Counted from the stretch's first letter, positions 1 to 8,961 are shown. The stretch: DNA of 37,216 nt from Rickettsiales bacterium (GCA_017999675.1 JAGNLL010000012.1:1-37216), one strand, 5' to 3'. Notes: a model not told the origin generated them from the sequence alone. Numbers and translations are program-made.

Positions 1-83
1 CTACTCCAACAAGCTTCAGTAAATTAAGCGAATTAGTTAAAAATGATGTTTTAGTTGAAGAGGGGGAGATTGAGAATTTATGA
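1..83 (+). CDS. 3' end of an unidentified gene (cut by window edge)
   Basis: The third plus-strand frame is open from the left edge to a TGA at 81-83 and gives 26 residues ending VLVEEGEIENL. The composition (charged, Glu/Lys/Leu-rich) looks like a real protein C-terminus, and it would converge on the FHA-type gene that ends at 113. It is too short to recognise a family. The opposite strand is also open here, so chance cannot be excluded. Confidence 0.35.
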   Translation, partial: TPTSFSKLSELVKNDVLVEEGEIENL

Positions 84-112
84 AACCAAAACGGACTGTT
101 TGGACGGAATGA

Positions 113-1555
113 TTAAGAAACCCCATTTTCTGTAGCCAAAATATTGCCAAAATTGCGCAAGTTTTTGGCATCAATGGTTAGGTCTTTTTTAGAGTTTAGC
201 TCGCCGTAATTTTGCAAATCGCCGCTAAGGTTAATTTGCGACGATTCCAAAATTGCCGAAATTAACGCGCCTGAATTGTTGGTAAGATTTGCGCCACTAA
301 TAGTTAAAGAATTTTCACCAAAAAGAGAGCCTGAATTGTTAATGTTTGTAATGTTTGAAAGGTTTAGTGCTAAGGCTTCAACTGTGCCTAAATTGGTGAA
401 TGTTGTACTGTTTAAAATATCTAAATTGTGGGCCGCAACGCTGCCTAAATTTTTAAATTCACCGCCAGCTTTTAAGGCTAGGTTTGGCGCTGAAATTGCT
501 GAGCTTGAGCCAATTGATGAAATGTTTTTGGTTGATTGAACATCAACTTTATTTTCGGCAGAAATGTTGTCGTAATAAACGTCGCCATTGGCATCAATTT
601 TTACTTCATTGCTTGCCAAAACTTCGCTGGCCATGTTGACGCCAACGCCTTCTCTAGTTGCGATGATGAAGATTTTGCCGGCCTGAATTTTTACTAAACT
701 TGCCGCATCAATTGCAAAAAGTGGAGTGCTGCCCAAGGCAAGTGATGTGCTAGAATTGGTGATGTTTTTGCTTTGGTAATCAAAGCGCCCTTCGCCAGAT
801 TTAATTGTTAGGTTGGTGTCGTCTGCGCCGTAAATATTTGCTAAAATTTTAATGCTTGAGGCGATGATTTCGGCTGACGAAGTTTTGGTGACGTCAAGCC
901 CCAAGCCTTCAACCGTAATTAACGGAATCGACAAACTTGGATTGCTTTGCTCTTTTAAATTGAAACCCAAATTGCCGCTAGCGTCAAAATTGCTGCTGCC
1001 GGCAATAAAGGTTAAACGCGCGGTGTTGATAAAACCGCAGCCGCGGCAGGTGATGCCGTTAGAATTGGCCAAGATAAGATCGGCGTTGGTGCCGGCAATT
1101 TCGGTGTAGCCGAGAAGTTGGGTGTCTGAGGCGGAGGTGACTTCGTTTAGGATGACGCGTGCTGAGCCAGAGCTTTGTAGGTTGGGGTTTACAGTGACAA
1201 AGCCAGCAATTTGGGTTGCGGTGATTGCTGAAGGGCCGGTGCCGGCGGCGATTTCGGAGGCGACTTTACCTGAAAAATTATTAATTACCTGACCAGATTG
1301 ATTAACGTTGTAGTCAGTAAATTTATTGTGCGACAAGCCACCAGCATTTGGTGCGGCGATGTTGATTTGGTCAACGCCTGAGGCGGTTTGGGTGACTTGG
1401 GTGTTGGTTGAGCCGTCTGGAGTGATTGGTAGAGGTGGCGGAGTTTGTGCTAGTGCAGCGATTGGGTTGAAGACCAAGCTGATTAAAAGCAAATGGCAAA
1501 AAATGCGGCTAAAGGTGGTGGCAATTTGGTGTGGAAATGCGAAGGAGAAAGACAT
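113..1555 (-). CDS. Filamentous-haemagglutinin-type exoprotein with TPS domain (short or truncated)
   Basis: A 480-residue secreted protein. Residues 1-36 form a signal peptide ending in ALAQT. It is followed by a two-partner-secretion (TPS) domain with the family hallmarks VNPNL, ILANSNGITCRGCGF and INTARLTF; the Cys-x-x-Cys in GITCRGCGF is typical of FhaB/CdiA/ShlA-type TpsA proteins. After about residue 230 come beta-helix-like repeats with alternating Leu/Asn (for example LNLSNITNINNSGSLFGEN). Known TpsA proteins are usually one to several thousand residues and are exported by an Omp85-type TpsB partner. Here the protein stops while still in the repeat region and no TpsB is present in the window. 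It is either a truncated remnant or an unusually small TpsA. The family call is firm; function as an adhesin is inference. Confidence 0.8.
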   Translation of the reverse strand: MSFSFAFPHQIATTFSRIFCHLLLISLVFNPIAALAQTPPPLPITPDGSTNTQVTQTASGVDQINIAAPNAGGLSHNKFTDYNVNQSGQVINNFSGKVASEIAAGTGPSAITATQIAGFVTVNPNLQSSGSARVILNEVTSASDTQLLGYTEIAGTNADLILANSNGITCRGCGFINTARLTFIAGSSNFDASGNLGFNLKEQSNPSLSIPLITVEGLGLDVTKTSSAEIIASSIKILANIYGADDTNLTIKSGEGRFDYQSKNITNSSTSLALGSTPLFAIDAASLVKIQAGKIFIIATREGVGVNMASEVLASNEVKIDANGDVYYDNISAENKVDVQSTKNISSIGSSSAISAPNLALKAGGEFKNLGSVAAHNLDILNSTTFTNLGTVEALALNLSNITNINNSGSLFGENSLTISGANLTNNSGALISAILESSQINLSGDLQNYGELNSKKDLTIDAKNLRNFGNILATENGVS

Positions 1556-1694
1556 GGTGTGTGGTGGTTTGTTGGTGTTGGTTTTTGGTTTTGTTTGTGT
1601 GACTTATGGTTTGGTAAGGCGCTTCAAAAGCGGGCGGGCAAGGTAGTTTTGGAGGTTAAAAGGTCAAATGGAAAGTTTGGAGGTGGTTGCGAGA

Positions 1695-1784
1695 TGGATT
1701 GCCGCGCTTCGCTCGCAATGACGGATGTAAGTAGGGAGATCGTCCACCACGCACCGTCATTGCGAGCGCAGCTGAGGCAATCCA
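1695..1784. repeat. Palindromic intergenic repeat, family P3, copy 1
   Basis: The arms at 1695-1724 and 1754-1784 are imperfect inverted copies containing GCTCGCAATGAC and GTCATTGCGAGCGCAG. The spacer contains GTAGGGAGATCGTCCACCAC. A second copy with the same arms and nearly the same spacer lies at 35876-35966. The element fills most of the 233-bp gap between the TPS exoprotein and the dnaE fragment, and its right end stops 5 bp from the dnaE stop. The rest of that gap shows nothing recognisable. Confidence 0.85.
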
Positions 1785-1788
1785 GTTC

Positions 1789-2952
1789 TCAAGCCGCCGA
1801 TTCAACATCAATTACCTTCTCAATTCTGCGAAGCCTAGATACATCTAGTTCATCGAGGCAATATTTTTGCGGAAGTTCGACTTTGGTAATATTTTTTTCG
1901 CCAACAATCGAAAGAAAAACTGCAGTGGTTTTTGCGGCTGCGTCTGGTGCTAAGCACTGTGAGAGTTGGGCCTTAATGCTAAAAACTGGGTCGCGTGATT
2001 TGATGATTACGTCAACTTTTGACAAAACTTTTTTGGTTGGCACCGGCGCGGCTTCAACTTGCTGTTGCGGTTTGGCTTGCGCAAAAGCTGGTCTGTCGCC
2101 GCTTGGGCGACTAAAGTTGGAGTTGTTGTTGCGATTAAAGTTGCGGGCGGGTTGCTTTTTAATGTCTTCAAAATCTTTGGTTTGTGCTGGGGTGTTTTGA
2201 ATAAATTCTTCGAGCTTTTTCACGTCGCGAATCAAGATGCGCGTGCCGCCATCGTCTTTTTTGATTAAACATTCTAGCGAAATAACGCTGCCATCCGCCA
2301 AAATATCACGCGCTGAGGTAATGATTGCTTCGTCAAAAATCATTGCTTCGTAAATGCCGTAAGGGTCTGAAATTGTCATGTAGGCGAAGCGTCCGCGGGG
2401 GCCAGAGCGGTGTTTGCTGCCGGCGACAACGCCTGCCATTTTTACCAGATTGTTGTCTTCTAACTCGTCGCGTTCGAGCTTGTCAGAAAAAATTACGCCG
2501 CGTTTTCTTAGTTCAGAAATGCTGTCGTCCAAAGGGTGTTCGTTTAAGAAAAATCCGAAGGCTTCGAATTCTTTTTGTAGGCGCTCAACTTTTGTCCAGT
2601 CGGGGGTTTTTTTTAATTCGGGTTTGGCGTTGGCTTCGGGAAGTCCGCCAAAAAGACTCATTTGGTTAGAAGTTGCGGCTTCGGTTTTTTCGGCAGAATA
2701 AGCTGCAAGCACGTCGAAAGACTCTGCAACTTGGCGGCGGTTTTTTTGTAAGGCGTCAAAAGCGCCGGCTTTTGCGAGCGCTTCGATTGATTTTTTGTTG
2801 ATTGAGCGCGGGTTTAGGCGTTCAGCAAAATCGTAAATGTCAGAGAATTTTCCGTTGGCTTCGCGCTCTTTTACTGCCACTTCCATTACGCCAAAACCGA
2901 CGGCTTTAATGCCGCCAAGTCCAAATCTGATTGCGAATTTTTCTGGCTGCAT
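1789..2952 (-). CDS. dnaE: DNA polymerase III alpha subunit, C-terminal third only (truncated or split dnaE)
   Basis: 387 residues that match only the C-terminal part of DnaE (full-length proteins are about 1,150). It begins in the helix-hairpin-helix region (IRFGLGGIKAVGFGVMEVAV, residues 8-27). It keeps a likely beta-clamp-binding motif QMSLF at 97-101, then an OB-fold around 165-250 and an Asn/Pro/Gln-rich linker followed by a C-terminal domain. The PHP, palm, thumb and finger domains with the catalytic aspartates are missing. The ATG lies 4 nt after the uppP stop, and the reading frame upstream is closed after 8 codons, so the 5' part is not simply mis-framed. The ORF is otherwise clean. 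It could be a relic of rearrangement, a split polymerase whose N-terminal part lies elsewhere, or an assembly join. It has no catalytic site by itself. Confidence 0.85.
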   Translation of the reverse strand: MQPEKFAIRFGLGGIKAVGFGVMEVAVKEREANGKFSDIYDFAERLNPRSINKKSIEALAKAGAFDALQKNRRQVAESFDVLAAYSAEKTEAATSNQMSLFGGLPEANAKPELKKTPDWTKVERLQKEFEAFGFFLNEHPLDDSISELRKRGVIFSDKLERDELEDNNLVKMAGVVAGSKHRSGPRGRFAYMTISDPYGIYEAMIFDEAIITSARDILADGSVISLECLIKKDDGGTRILIRDVKKLEEFIQNTPAQTKDFEDIKKQPARNFNRNNNSNFSRPSGDRPAFAQAKPQQQVEAAPVPTKKVLSKVDVIIKSRDPVFSIKAQLSQCLAPDAAAKTTAVFLSIVGEKNITKVELPQKYCLDELDVSRLRRIEKVIDVESAA

Positions 2953-2956
2953 TTGT

Positions 2957-3754
2957 TTAAGAGATGAAAAGTAAAATCAAAATTCCAACCGCGATTCTGT
3001 AGATGCCAAAAGGGATGAAGTTGTGCTTGCTGACGAAATTAATGAACCACTTAATTACTAAAATTGCTGAAAAAAATGCGGCAAGTAATCCAACTAAAAT
3101 TAGTTCAGTATTTGTGGCATTTAGCTCGGCAGAGTTTTTTAAAAGGTCGTAAAGGCTTGCCGCAGCGATTGTTGGAATTGCTAAAAAGAAAGAAAACTCT
3201 GTTGCAGATTTACGATTTAAACCAAGCAAAAGACCGCCAATAATAGTGGCGCCGGAGCGCGAAACTCCCGGAATCATTGCAAGAGATTGGCACAAACCAA
3301 CTTTAAAAGCAGTTAATGGTTTAATGTCTTCGACAGTTTCTACCTTTGATTTTCGTGGTTTGCGCTCAATTAAAATCATGAAAACGCCGCCAATAATTAA
3401 GGTGAGGGCGATGACAAAATTTGAGAAAAGAAATTGTTTAATAAAGCCGTGTAAAAGCGCGCCCAAAATGGCTGCGGGCAAAAAGGCGAGGGCCAAATTT
3501 AGAGCAAATTGTTGCTCACGTTTTTGCTTTAAATTGAAAATTACGGTGAAAATTTTTTGACGATAAATCACGCAAATCGCAAGGATTGCGCCGAATTGAA
3601 TGACGATTTCAAAGAGGTTGTTTTGAATCGTTTGAAAATCGATTAAGTAAGATGAGATCAGCAAGTGCGCGGTTGAAGAAACCGGAATGAATTCTGTTAA
3701 GCCTTCGACAATTCCAAGAAAAATGGCTTTGAACAGATCAGCTAAATGAAGCAC
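2957..3754 (-). CDS. uppP: Undecaprenyl-diphosphate phosphatase UppP (BacA)
   Basis: An integral membrane enzyme that dephosphorylates undecaprenyl pyrophosphate so that the lipid carrier can be reused in peptidoglycan and polysaccharide synthesis. Family motifs are GLTEFIPVSSTAHL near the N-terminus and PGVSRSGATI in the second half, with several hydrophobic segments. The start is chosen at GTG 3752-3754 (VLHLADLFKAIFLGIVEG), which gives 265 residues, the normal family length. The only in-frame ATG further upstream lies inside the tRNA-Leu gene and would add an N-terminus encoded by tRNA sequence; CTG or TTG starts nearby are also possible. The gene follows tRNA-Leu by 19 nt and is followed 4 nt later by the dnaE fragment. 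Confidence 0.93.
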   Translation of the reverse strand: MLHLADLFKAIFLGIVEGLTEFIPVSSTAHLLISSYLIDFQTIQNNLFEIVIQFGAILAICVIYRQKIFTVIFNLKQKREQQFALNLALAFLPAAILGALLHGFIKQFLFSNFVIALTLIIGGVFMILIERKPRKSKVETVEDIKPLTAFKVGLCQSLAMIPGVSRSGATIIGGLLLGLNRKSATEFSFFLAIPTIAAASLYDLLKNSAELNATNTELILVGLLAAFFSAILVIKWFINFVSKHNFIPFGIYRIAVGILILLFIS

Positions 3755-3773
3755 TTGGTGAAGAAAAAAAAGA

Positions 3774-3860
3774 TGGTACCTCCGATCCGAATCGAACGGA
3801 CACGTCCCAGGGGACAATAGATTTTGAGTCTATCGCGTCTACCAATTCCGCCACAGAGGC
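3774..3860 (-). tRNA. tRNA-Leu (anticodon CAA)
   Basis: Reading the minus strand, the acceptor strands GCCTCTG and CGGAGGT pair, followed by A73 and an encoded CCA (3774-3776). The anticodon loop is CTCAAAA, giving anticodon CAA. A long variable arm (GTCCC/GGGAC) marks a class II tRNA, and the T arm carries TTCGATT. All arms can be drawn by hand. It decodes UUG. uppP begins directly downstream on the same strand, so the two are probably co-transcribed and processed. Confidence 0.95.
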
Positions 3861-3916
3861 ATTTAAATGAAGTCTTTAAATGAGGTAGTATTTAGTGCAG
3901 ATCTTTAGTGCAAAAA

Positions 3917-3972
3917 TTTGGCCAAGAAAGTGTGAACTAATGAGTATTTAGTTCAAAGCCTTCTTGGCCAAA
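3917..3972. repeat. Long interrupted hairpin in the gap between tRNA-Leu and ankyrin gene 1
   Basis: Outer 12-bp arms TTTGGCCAAGAA (3917-3928) and TTCTTGGCCAAA (3961-3972) are perfectly complementary, and inner arms TGAACTAA (3933-3940) and TTAGTTCA (3948-3955) extend the stem around a 7-nt loop. There is no T-run after it, so it is not an ordinary terminator. It could be a structured RNA, an operator or a palindromic repeat. The rest of the 263-bp gap (3861-4123) shows no gene. Confidence 0.6.
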
Positions 3973-4123
3973 CCCAAAGTAGAAAATCTAAAAAGTCAAA
4001 ATTTGGGAGGCGCACTTTAGCAAGGCGTCAATTTAAAAGTCAAAAACCTTTAAGTGGTTTTGTGAAAAAAATTAGTTAAAAAATTTCAGTCGTACTTAAG
4101 AAATCACTATTTCCCCTAAAAAA

Positions 4124-6205
4124 ATGAATATCGAAAATAAAATACTAAAATACTTAGAGAAAGAATTGGCGGCGGTAACGAATCCAATAGAGCAAGAAAA
4201 TAGACTGGCGGTGATTAAAGATTTAAGGGAATCTGAAGGAGAATGTTCTGGCCTCTCTACAATGTGGGCCTACAGCAGAATGACTGCATTGAGTGAAGCT
4301 CCAACTTTTTTTAATCGAACCAATAAGATTTTACTTGATTGGGATGAAGAGAGAGATTTTAGCACCAAAGAAAAAGAAGATGTGGAGAGGTTTGTTGCAG
4401 ATGTGCTTTTTTATCAAGGAGGTCGAGCCTTGTCTTGGAGGGATTCTTTGGATCTGTTAAAATTATCTCCAGATGCTGATGGCCGAGAATTTCAACATTC
4501 CTACAAGACAGATCTGGCTTTTTTGTCTGAAGAGTTGCTTCGAGATCGATTGGAAAAAATCATTCAACCAAATGCGATGATTCTTATAGCCTCCGTATTT
4601 GGCTCCAGTGGGCATAGATTTGCGCTGTATCAAAAATCTCAAGGAGGAGAAATTTATTATTATAATTCGCACAATAGAGAGGAACGCATTTTTGATAATG
4701 CTGCCGATTTAACTGATTGTGTGTGGTATGATACTGCAAAAAAGGAGAGTGATGGCCATTGGAAATATACTGATGATGGCCGTTCGCAATATGTTGGCGA
4801 TTCTGAATTTGGTTCAATGTTACGAAATATGAAGGCGGATGTAGTGCAGTTTTCTGGCGCTCAATATTCTAAGCCGAGCAGATTTTCACCTAGCGCTGAA
4901 GAAAATGAATCTTTTTTGCAGCCTTCGCAGACTAGAGATAAAATTGTGGAACTAATTGCGGGCGGAATGAAAAAAGGTTACTTTAAAGACTACTTTGTTT
5001 CTCTTGATGCGAAGAGCCAAATTGATTTGATCAATGGGAGTGAGTCGCCAGAACGTAAAGAAATTCTGATTCAACTACTAGTGAATAATTTGCTCATGAA
5101 CAAGGTAGGTGCTATTCCCAATCGTGAAATATATGTCACAGATCCAGCAATTGCTGATTATTTGATGAGTGATCATGAAAATGTTGTTCGATCTTTAGTT
5201 GTAAAAAAGTTGATCCAAGAGAGCGCGCCAAATTTACTTCTTGATAAGCAGGGTTTTATTGGCGGCGAGGGGCCGTTAGCGCGATTAAATCAAACTTTTG
5301 AGGCGGTCTGTAAGTTTAGAGATTTTGATAAGGTGAAGTCTTTGTTAAAGATGGGGGCGGATATGTATCCATATGGAAATTCGCTTAATCTAATTAATCT
5401 AATTGAAAGAGATAGAGATGGGTCAGAAATAATATCGTTTTTACTCGAAGAGAATAAGTTGGATTTGTATAAATTTATGACCATCTACTACGGCACAACA
5501 AAATACGATTTGTATTGTGGTAAAAACCCAATAGTTCTTGCTGCCAGATTTGGTACAATAAAAAATTTGGAATTAATGGTGTTGCAGCTAGATTTAGGAA
5601 GGGCAGAAGAAAATGAAATAATTTTAGGACAGGCTTTGTGTGAGGCTTGTTTTTATCCCCGCGAAGATGTTGCTAAGTTTTTATTAGAAAAAGGAGCCAA
5701 TCCTAATGCAATCGATCAAGAAAGGTTGAGGCTTACACCTCTGGAGTTGGTGGCTCAATACCCATCGATGCATTGGGGGGATCAAAGTAGCTCGATTGCA
5801 ATAGCTCGAGATCTCATTTTACATGGAGCTGATGCAAAAAAAGGGACTCCACTTATTTATGCGGGAAGGAATTATGAAATTGCTAAACTGCTGCTTGAAA
5901 ACGGAGCTTCTGCAGAAGAGAAAGAATATGACGAGACCCTATTGATTAAAGCTTGCAAGAATCGAGATGTAAAAATGGTAAAATTGCTACTGGAGAAAGG
6001 CGCTAATCCAAATGCTTGCGACAGATATGATCAATCTCCTATGCAGCATATCGAATTTATGACTAATTATAGACCTGAACAAATTACAGAAATTCAGGAA
6101 TTATTGTTAGAATATGGCGCCCGCGAGAAACCAGCAACAAGGAATGTCGCTGTTACTGCTTTTGCGAAGGAGCTTAGTAAGACAGATTGCAATAATAGTC
6201 GTTAA
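4124..6205 (+). CDS. Ankyrin-repeat protein with N-terminal C58 (YopT)-like cysteine protease region; candidate effector
   Basis: 693 residues, no signal peptide. The C-terminal half (about 390-680) has ankyrin repeats, clearest in EIAKLLLENGASAEEKEYDE, DVAKFLLEKGANPNA and MVKLLLEKGANPNACDRYDQ. The N-terminal part has a pattern resembling papain-like C58 peptidases: Cys41 in GECSGLSTMW, His164 in GHRFALYQKS and Asn181 in IYYYNSHN, where the family usually has Asp. That assignment rests on motif spacing only and is inference. Arg is written almost only with AGA, AGG and CGA in the first half, unlike the CGC-rich neighbours, which suggests transfer. The gene stands alone, with a terminator after it. 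Proteins of this build are typical substrates of intracellular bacteria's secretion systems, and VirB8/VirB9 are encoded 4 kb away, but no secretion signal can be proved by eye. Confidence 0.8.
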   Translation: MNIENKILKYLEKELAAVTNPIEQENRLAVIKDLRESEGECSGLSTMWAYSRMTALSEAPTFFNRTNKILLDWDEERDFSTKEKEDVERFVADVLFYQGGRALSWRDSLDLLKLSPDADGREFQHSYKTDLAFLSEELLRDRLEKIIQPNAMILIASVFGSSGHRFALYQKSQGGEIYYYNSHNREERIFDNAADLTDCVWYDTAKKESDGHWKYTDDGRSQYVGDSEFGSMLRNMKADVVQFSGAQYSKPSRFSPSAEENESFLQPSQTRDKIVELIAGGMKKGYFKDYFVSLDAKSQIDLINGSESPERKEILIQLLVNNLLMNKVGAIPNREIYVTDPAIADYLMSDHENVVRSLVVKKLIQESAPNLLLDKQGFIGGEGPLARLNQTFEAVCKFRDFDKVKSLLKMGADMYPYGNSLNLINLIERDRDGSEIISFLLEENKLDLYKFMTIYYGTTKYDLYCGKNPIVLAARFGTIKNLELMVLQLDLGRAEENEIILGQALCEACFYPREDVAKFLLEKGANPNAIDQERLRLTPLELVAQYPSMHWGDQSSSIAIARDLILHGADAKKGTPLIYAGRNYEIAKLLLENGASAEEKEYDETLLIKACKNRDVKMVKLLLEKGANPNACDRYDQSPMQHIEFMTNYRPEQITEIQELLLEYGAREKPATRNVAVTAFAKELSKTDCNNSR

Positions 6206-6308
6206 TTAACCATTTTTACCAAACCTTTTTACCATCTCAAACTCTAGCTCTTAACCCCCCTTATTCAATTTTACATAATAGGCCTTATGTTCTAATAAAG
6301 TGTCGCAC

Positions 6309-6348
6309 AAAAAGCCGGCTTGAAGATAAAATCCAAGCCGGCTTTTTT
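6309..6348. terminator. Bidirectional intrinsic terminator between ankyrin gene 1 and leuS
   Basis: A stem AAAAGCCGGCTTG / CAAGCCGGCTTTT with an 11-nt loop is flanked by A-runs on the left and T-runs on the right, so it can stop transcription from both converging genes. It lies 103 nt after the ankyrin stop and 27 nt from the leuS stop. Confidence 0.9.
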
Positions 6349-6374
6349 AACATCTCGAGATCGCGAGGTTTGTT

Positions 6375-8876
6375 CTAACAAACAATATTCACCAACTTGT
6401 CGGGTACGATGATTATTTTTTTGATCTCTTTGCCTTCGGTGAATTTTTGTACGTTTTCATTTGCGAAAGCTAATTTTTGCATTTCTTCTTTTGTGGAGCC
6501 AACCGGCATTTGAATCACGGCGCGTAGTTTTCCTGCAACTTGCACGGCAACACCAACTTCGTCTTCAGAAATTAACTTTGCATCAAAGGCGGGAAATTTT
6601 TCCGCGCTTACTAAAGTTTTGTTACCTAATTGCTGCCAAAGCTCTTCAGCTAGGTGCGGCATGATTGGAGAGAATAAAATTACCAAATTATTCAAAGCAA
6701 AATTCATCACTTTGGCGTCACTTGGCGACTTCACTTCAAATTTTTCTAAGGCATTTGAAAACTCACGGATCTTAGCAATAGCGCGGTTGAAGCCAATTTT
6801 TTCATATTCATCCGTGACGGCGGCGATTGTTTTGTGAGTGAGTTTGGTAATTGGGTGATCTTTTGAAACTTCACCCTCACCTTTTGCGTTGGCGTTAGAT
6901 GCTACAAGCTTCCACAAGCGATTCACATATTTCCAACAGCCATCAATTCCGCTTTCCGACCAGTCTAAATCTCGTGACGCTGGAGTGTCTGAAAGCATGA
7001 AAAGCCTTGCTGTATCAGCACCGTAGCTGCCAACAATGTGCGAAGGATCAACAGTGTTTTTCTTAGACTTACTCATTTTTTCACTGCGACCAATTACAAC
7101 ATCTGCCGCGTTTTTTTCTGCCGCTTCGCTTGGATAAAGCCATTTGCCACTCGCCTTATCTTTGTAGGTTTGGTGACAAACCATGCCTTGCGTAAGCAGA
7201 TTGGCGAAGGGTTCAGAAACATCCAAATAGCCGCATTTTTTCAAAGCTTTGGTAAAAAATCTGGCGTAAAGCAAATGCAAAACCGCGTGTTCAACGCCAC
7301 CAATATATTGGTCAACTTGCATAAATTTATTGGCTGCTGCTTTTTCAAACGCCTTGTCAGAAGGCTGAGAAATGTAGCGTAGAAAATACCAAGAGCTTTC
7401 AAAAAAAGTGTCGAAAGTGTCAGTTTCGCGAATCGCCTTTTGCCCTTTGTAAGTTGTGTATTTCCAAGTTGGATGCGCGGCAAGAGGGTTGCCAAGGCCG
7501 TTAAACTCAACATCTTCTGGCAATTTTACTGGCAAATCTTCTTCGGGAACTGGCACAACCGAGCCATCTTCTAAATAAAGAATCGGAATCGGGCAGCCCC
7601 AGTAGCGTTGGCGCGAAACGCCCCAATCACGCAAGCGGTAGTTAACTTTTTTAGTCGCCTGCCCTTTTGCTGACAAAATTTCGAAAACTTTTTCTTTGGC
7701 CTCCAAGCTGCTTAGACCATTTAAAAATTCAGAATTAACAATAACGCCATCTTCTAAATAAGGCAGCGCCGCACCATTGCTTTCAACAACTTGGCGAATT
7801 GGTAAATCGTATTTTTTAGCAAATTCAAAATCGCGCTCATCATGTGCTGGGCAGGCAAATATTGCTCCGGTGCCATATTCCATTAACACAAAATTGGCGA
7901 TGTAAATGTCGAGTTTCCAATTTGGATCGAGCGGATGCACAACTTGCAAACCGGTTTTGAAGCCTTTCTTTTCTTGCTTCTCGATGGTTTGTTCGTCAAC
8001 GGCGTTACGATTACATTCATCAACGAAATTTTTGATTTCAGGATTTTTCTGCGCCAATTCTTGTGCAATTGGATGATGCGGCGAAATACCAATGAAAGAC
8101 GCACCAAACAAGGTGTCAGGACGAGTTGTGTAAACTGAAATTTTTTGATCACGATCGGCAATTTTAAAATCGACAATCAAACCTTCGCTTTTGCCAATCC
8201 ATCTTTCTTGCATGGTTAAAACGCGTTCGTCCCAGCCTTTGAGGTTTTTTAATTCGCTGAGCAATTCTTCTGAAAAATCAGAAACTTTTAAAAACCACTG
8301 CTTCAATTTTTTCTTTTCAATCAAAGCTCCGCTTCTCCAGCCGCGACCGTCAATTACTTGTTCGTTGGCCAAAACTGTGTTGTCGATTGGATCCCAATTA
8401 ACGAAAGATTCTTTTTGGTAAGCGAGGCCGGCTTTGAGAAAATCGAGGAAAATTTTTTGTTCGTGTTTGTAGTAATCAGGCAAGCAGGTTACAACTTCGC
8501 GGCTCCAATCAAGCGACAAGCCAATTGATTTTAAATCGGCGCTCATGGTTTTGATATTTTCCAAAGTCCATTTTTGCGGGTGAACTTTATGCTCTAAAGC
8601 GGCGTTTTCAGCGGGCAAACCGAAGGCGTCAAAACCCATTGGATGCAAAACATTAAAGCCTTGTAACTTTTTAAAACGCGCCACGCAGTCGCCAATGGCG
8701 TAGTTGCGCAGGTGGCCCATGTGGATTTTGCCTGATGGGTAAGGAAACATTTCGAGCACGTAATATTTTTCTTTGGTCGAATTTTCGTCGAATTTAAAAA
8801 TATTTTTTTCTTCCCAAGCTTGTTGCCATTTTTTTTCGGCAGTCTTGTGGTTGTAGTTGGGGATTTCGTTTTTCAT
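6375..8876 (-). CDS. leuS: Leucyl-tRNA synthetase
   Basis: Charges tRNA-Leu with leucine in the cytoplasm. At 833 residues it has the usual length for bacterial LeuRS. The class I signature HMGH is at residues 52-55 ([19 protein letters not shown]) and KMSKS at about 600-604. The editing (CP1) domain lies between them, with [12 protein letters not shown] and the [15 protein letters not shown] motif of the hydrolytic site. The ATG at 8876 is preceded by a T/A-rich leader without a Shine-Dalgarno sequence. It follows virB9 in the same direction after an 85-bp gap that holds a small palindrome. Nothing is unusual in the protein. Confidence 0.98.
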   Translation of the reverse strand: MKNEIPNYNHKTAEKKWQQAWEEKNIFKFDENSTKEKYYVLEMFPYPSGKIHMGHLRNYAIGDCVARFKKLQGFNVLHPMGFDAFGLPAENAALEHKVHPQKWTLENIKTMSADLKSIGLSLDWSREVVTCLPDYYKHEQKIFLDFLKAGLAYQKESFVNWDPIDNTVLANEQVIDGRGWRSGALIEKKKLKQWFLKVSDFSEELLSELKNLKGWDERVLTMQERWIGKSEGLIVDFKIADRDQKISVYTTRPDTLFGASFIGISPHHPIAQELAQKNPEIKNFVDECNRNAVDEQTIEKQEKKGFKTGLQVVHPLDPNWKLDIYIANFVLMEYGTGAIFACPAHDERDFEFAKKYDLPIRQVVESNGAALPYLEDGVIVNSEFLNGLSSLEAKEKVFEILSAKGQATKKVNYRLRDWGVSRQRYWGCPIPILYLEDGSVVPVPEEDLPVKLPEDVEFNGLGNPLAAHPTWKYTTYKGQKAIRETDTFDTFFESSWYFLRYISQPSDKAFEKAAANKFMQVDQYIGGVEHAVLHLLYARFFTKALKKCGYLDVSEPFANLLTQGMVCHQTYKDKASGKWLYPSEAAEKNAADVVIGRSEKMSKSKKNTVDPSHIVGSYGADTARLFMLSDTPASRDLDWSESGIDGCWKYVNRLWKLVASNANAKGEGEVSKDHPITKLTHKTIAAVTDEYEKIGFNRAIAKIREFSNALEKFEVKSPSDAKVMNFALNNLVILFSPIMPHLAEELWQQLGNKTLVSAEKFPAFDAKLISEDEVGVAVQVAGKLRAVIQMPVGSTKEEMQKLAFANENVQKFTEGKEIKKIIIVPDKLVNIVC

Positions 8877-8905
8877 AAAAAAGTTGAGCTGTTTTAAGGA
8901 AGAGA

Positions 8906-8924
8906 TCCTGAAACAAGTTCAGGA
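8906..8924. repeat. Short palindromic element between virB9 and leuS
   Basis: TCCTGAA (8906-8912) and TTCAGGA (8918-8924) form an inverted repeat around ACAAG, inside a longer near-palindrome ATCCTGAA...TTCAGGAT followed by GACAG. Similar sequences are scattered as repeats in many alphaproteobacterial genomes (known generally). There is no T-run on the transcribed strand, so a terminator role is doubtful. Confidence 0.5.
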
Positions 8925-8961
8925 TGACAGAAGTTGGTGAGGTAAGTGGAGTTGGTTTTTT

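Noticed and set aside
1-112. Read-through continuation of the TPS exoprotein past its stop
   Set aside because: The frame stays open for 37 codons but the translation is unlike FHA repeats; the plus-strand frame there looks more protein-like.
1493-2200. Plus-strand open frame of 235 codons across the TPS gene start and dnaE fragment
   Set aside because: It crosses the P3 repeat and is antisense to two well-supported genes; composition is not protein-like.
3755-3817. Upstream ATG extension of uppP
   Set aside because: Its first codons lie inside the tRNA-Leu gene and the added residues do not fit UppP N-termini; the GTG at 3752-3754 gives the family length.
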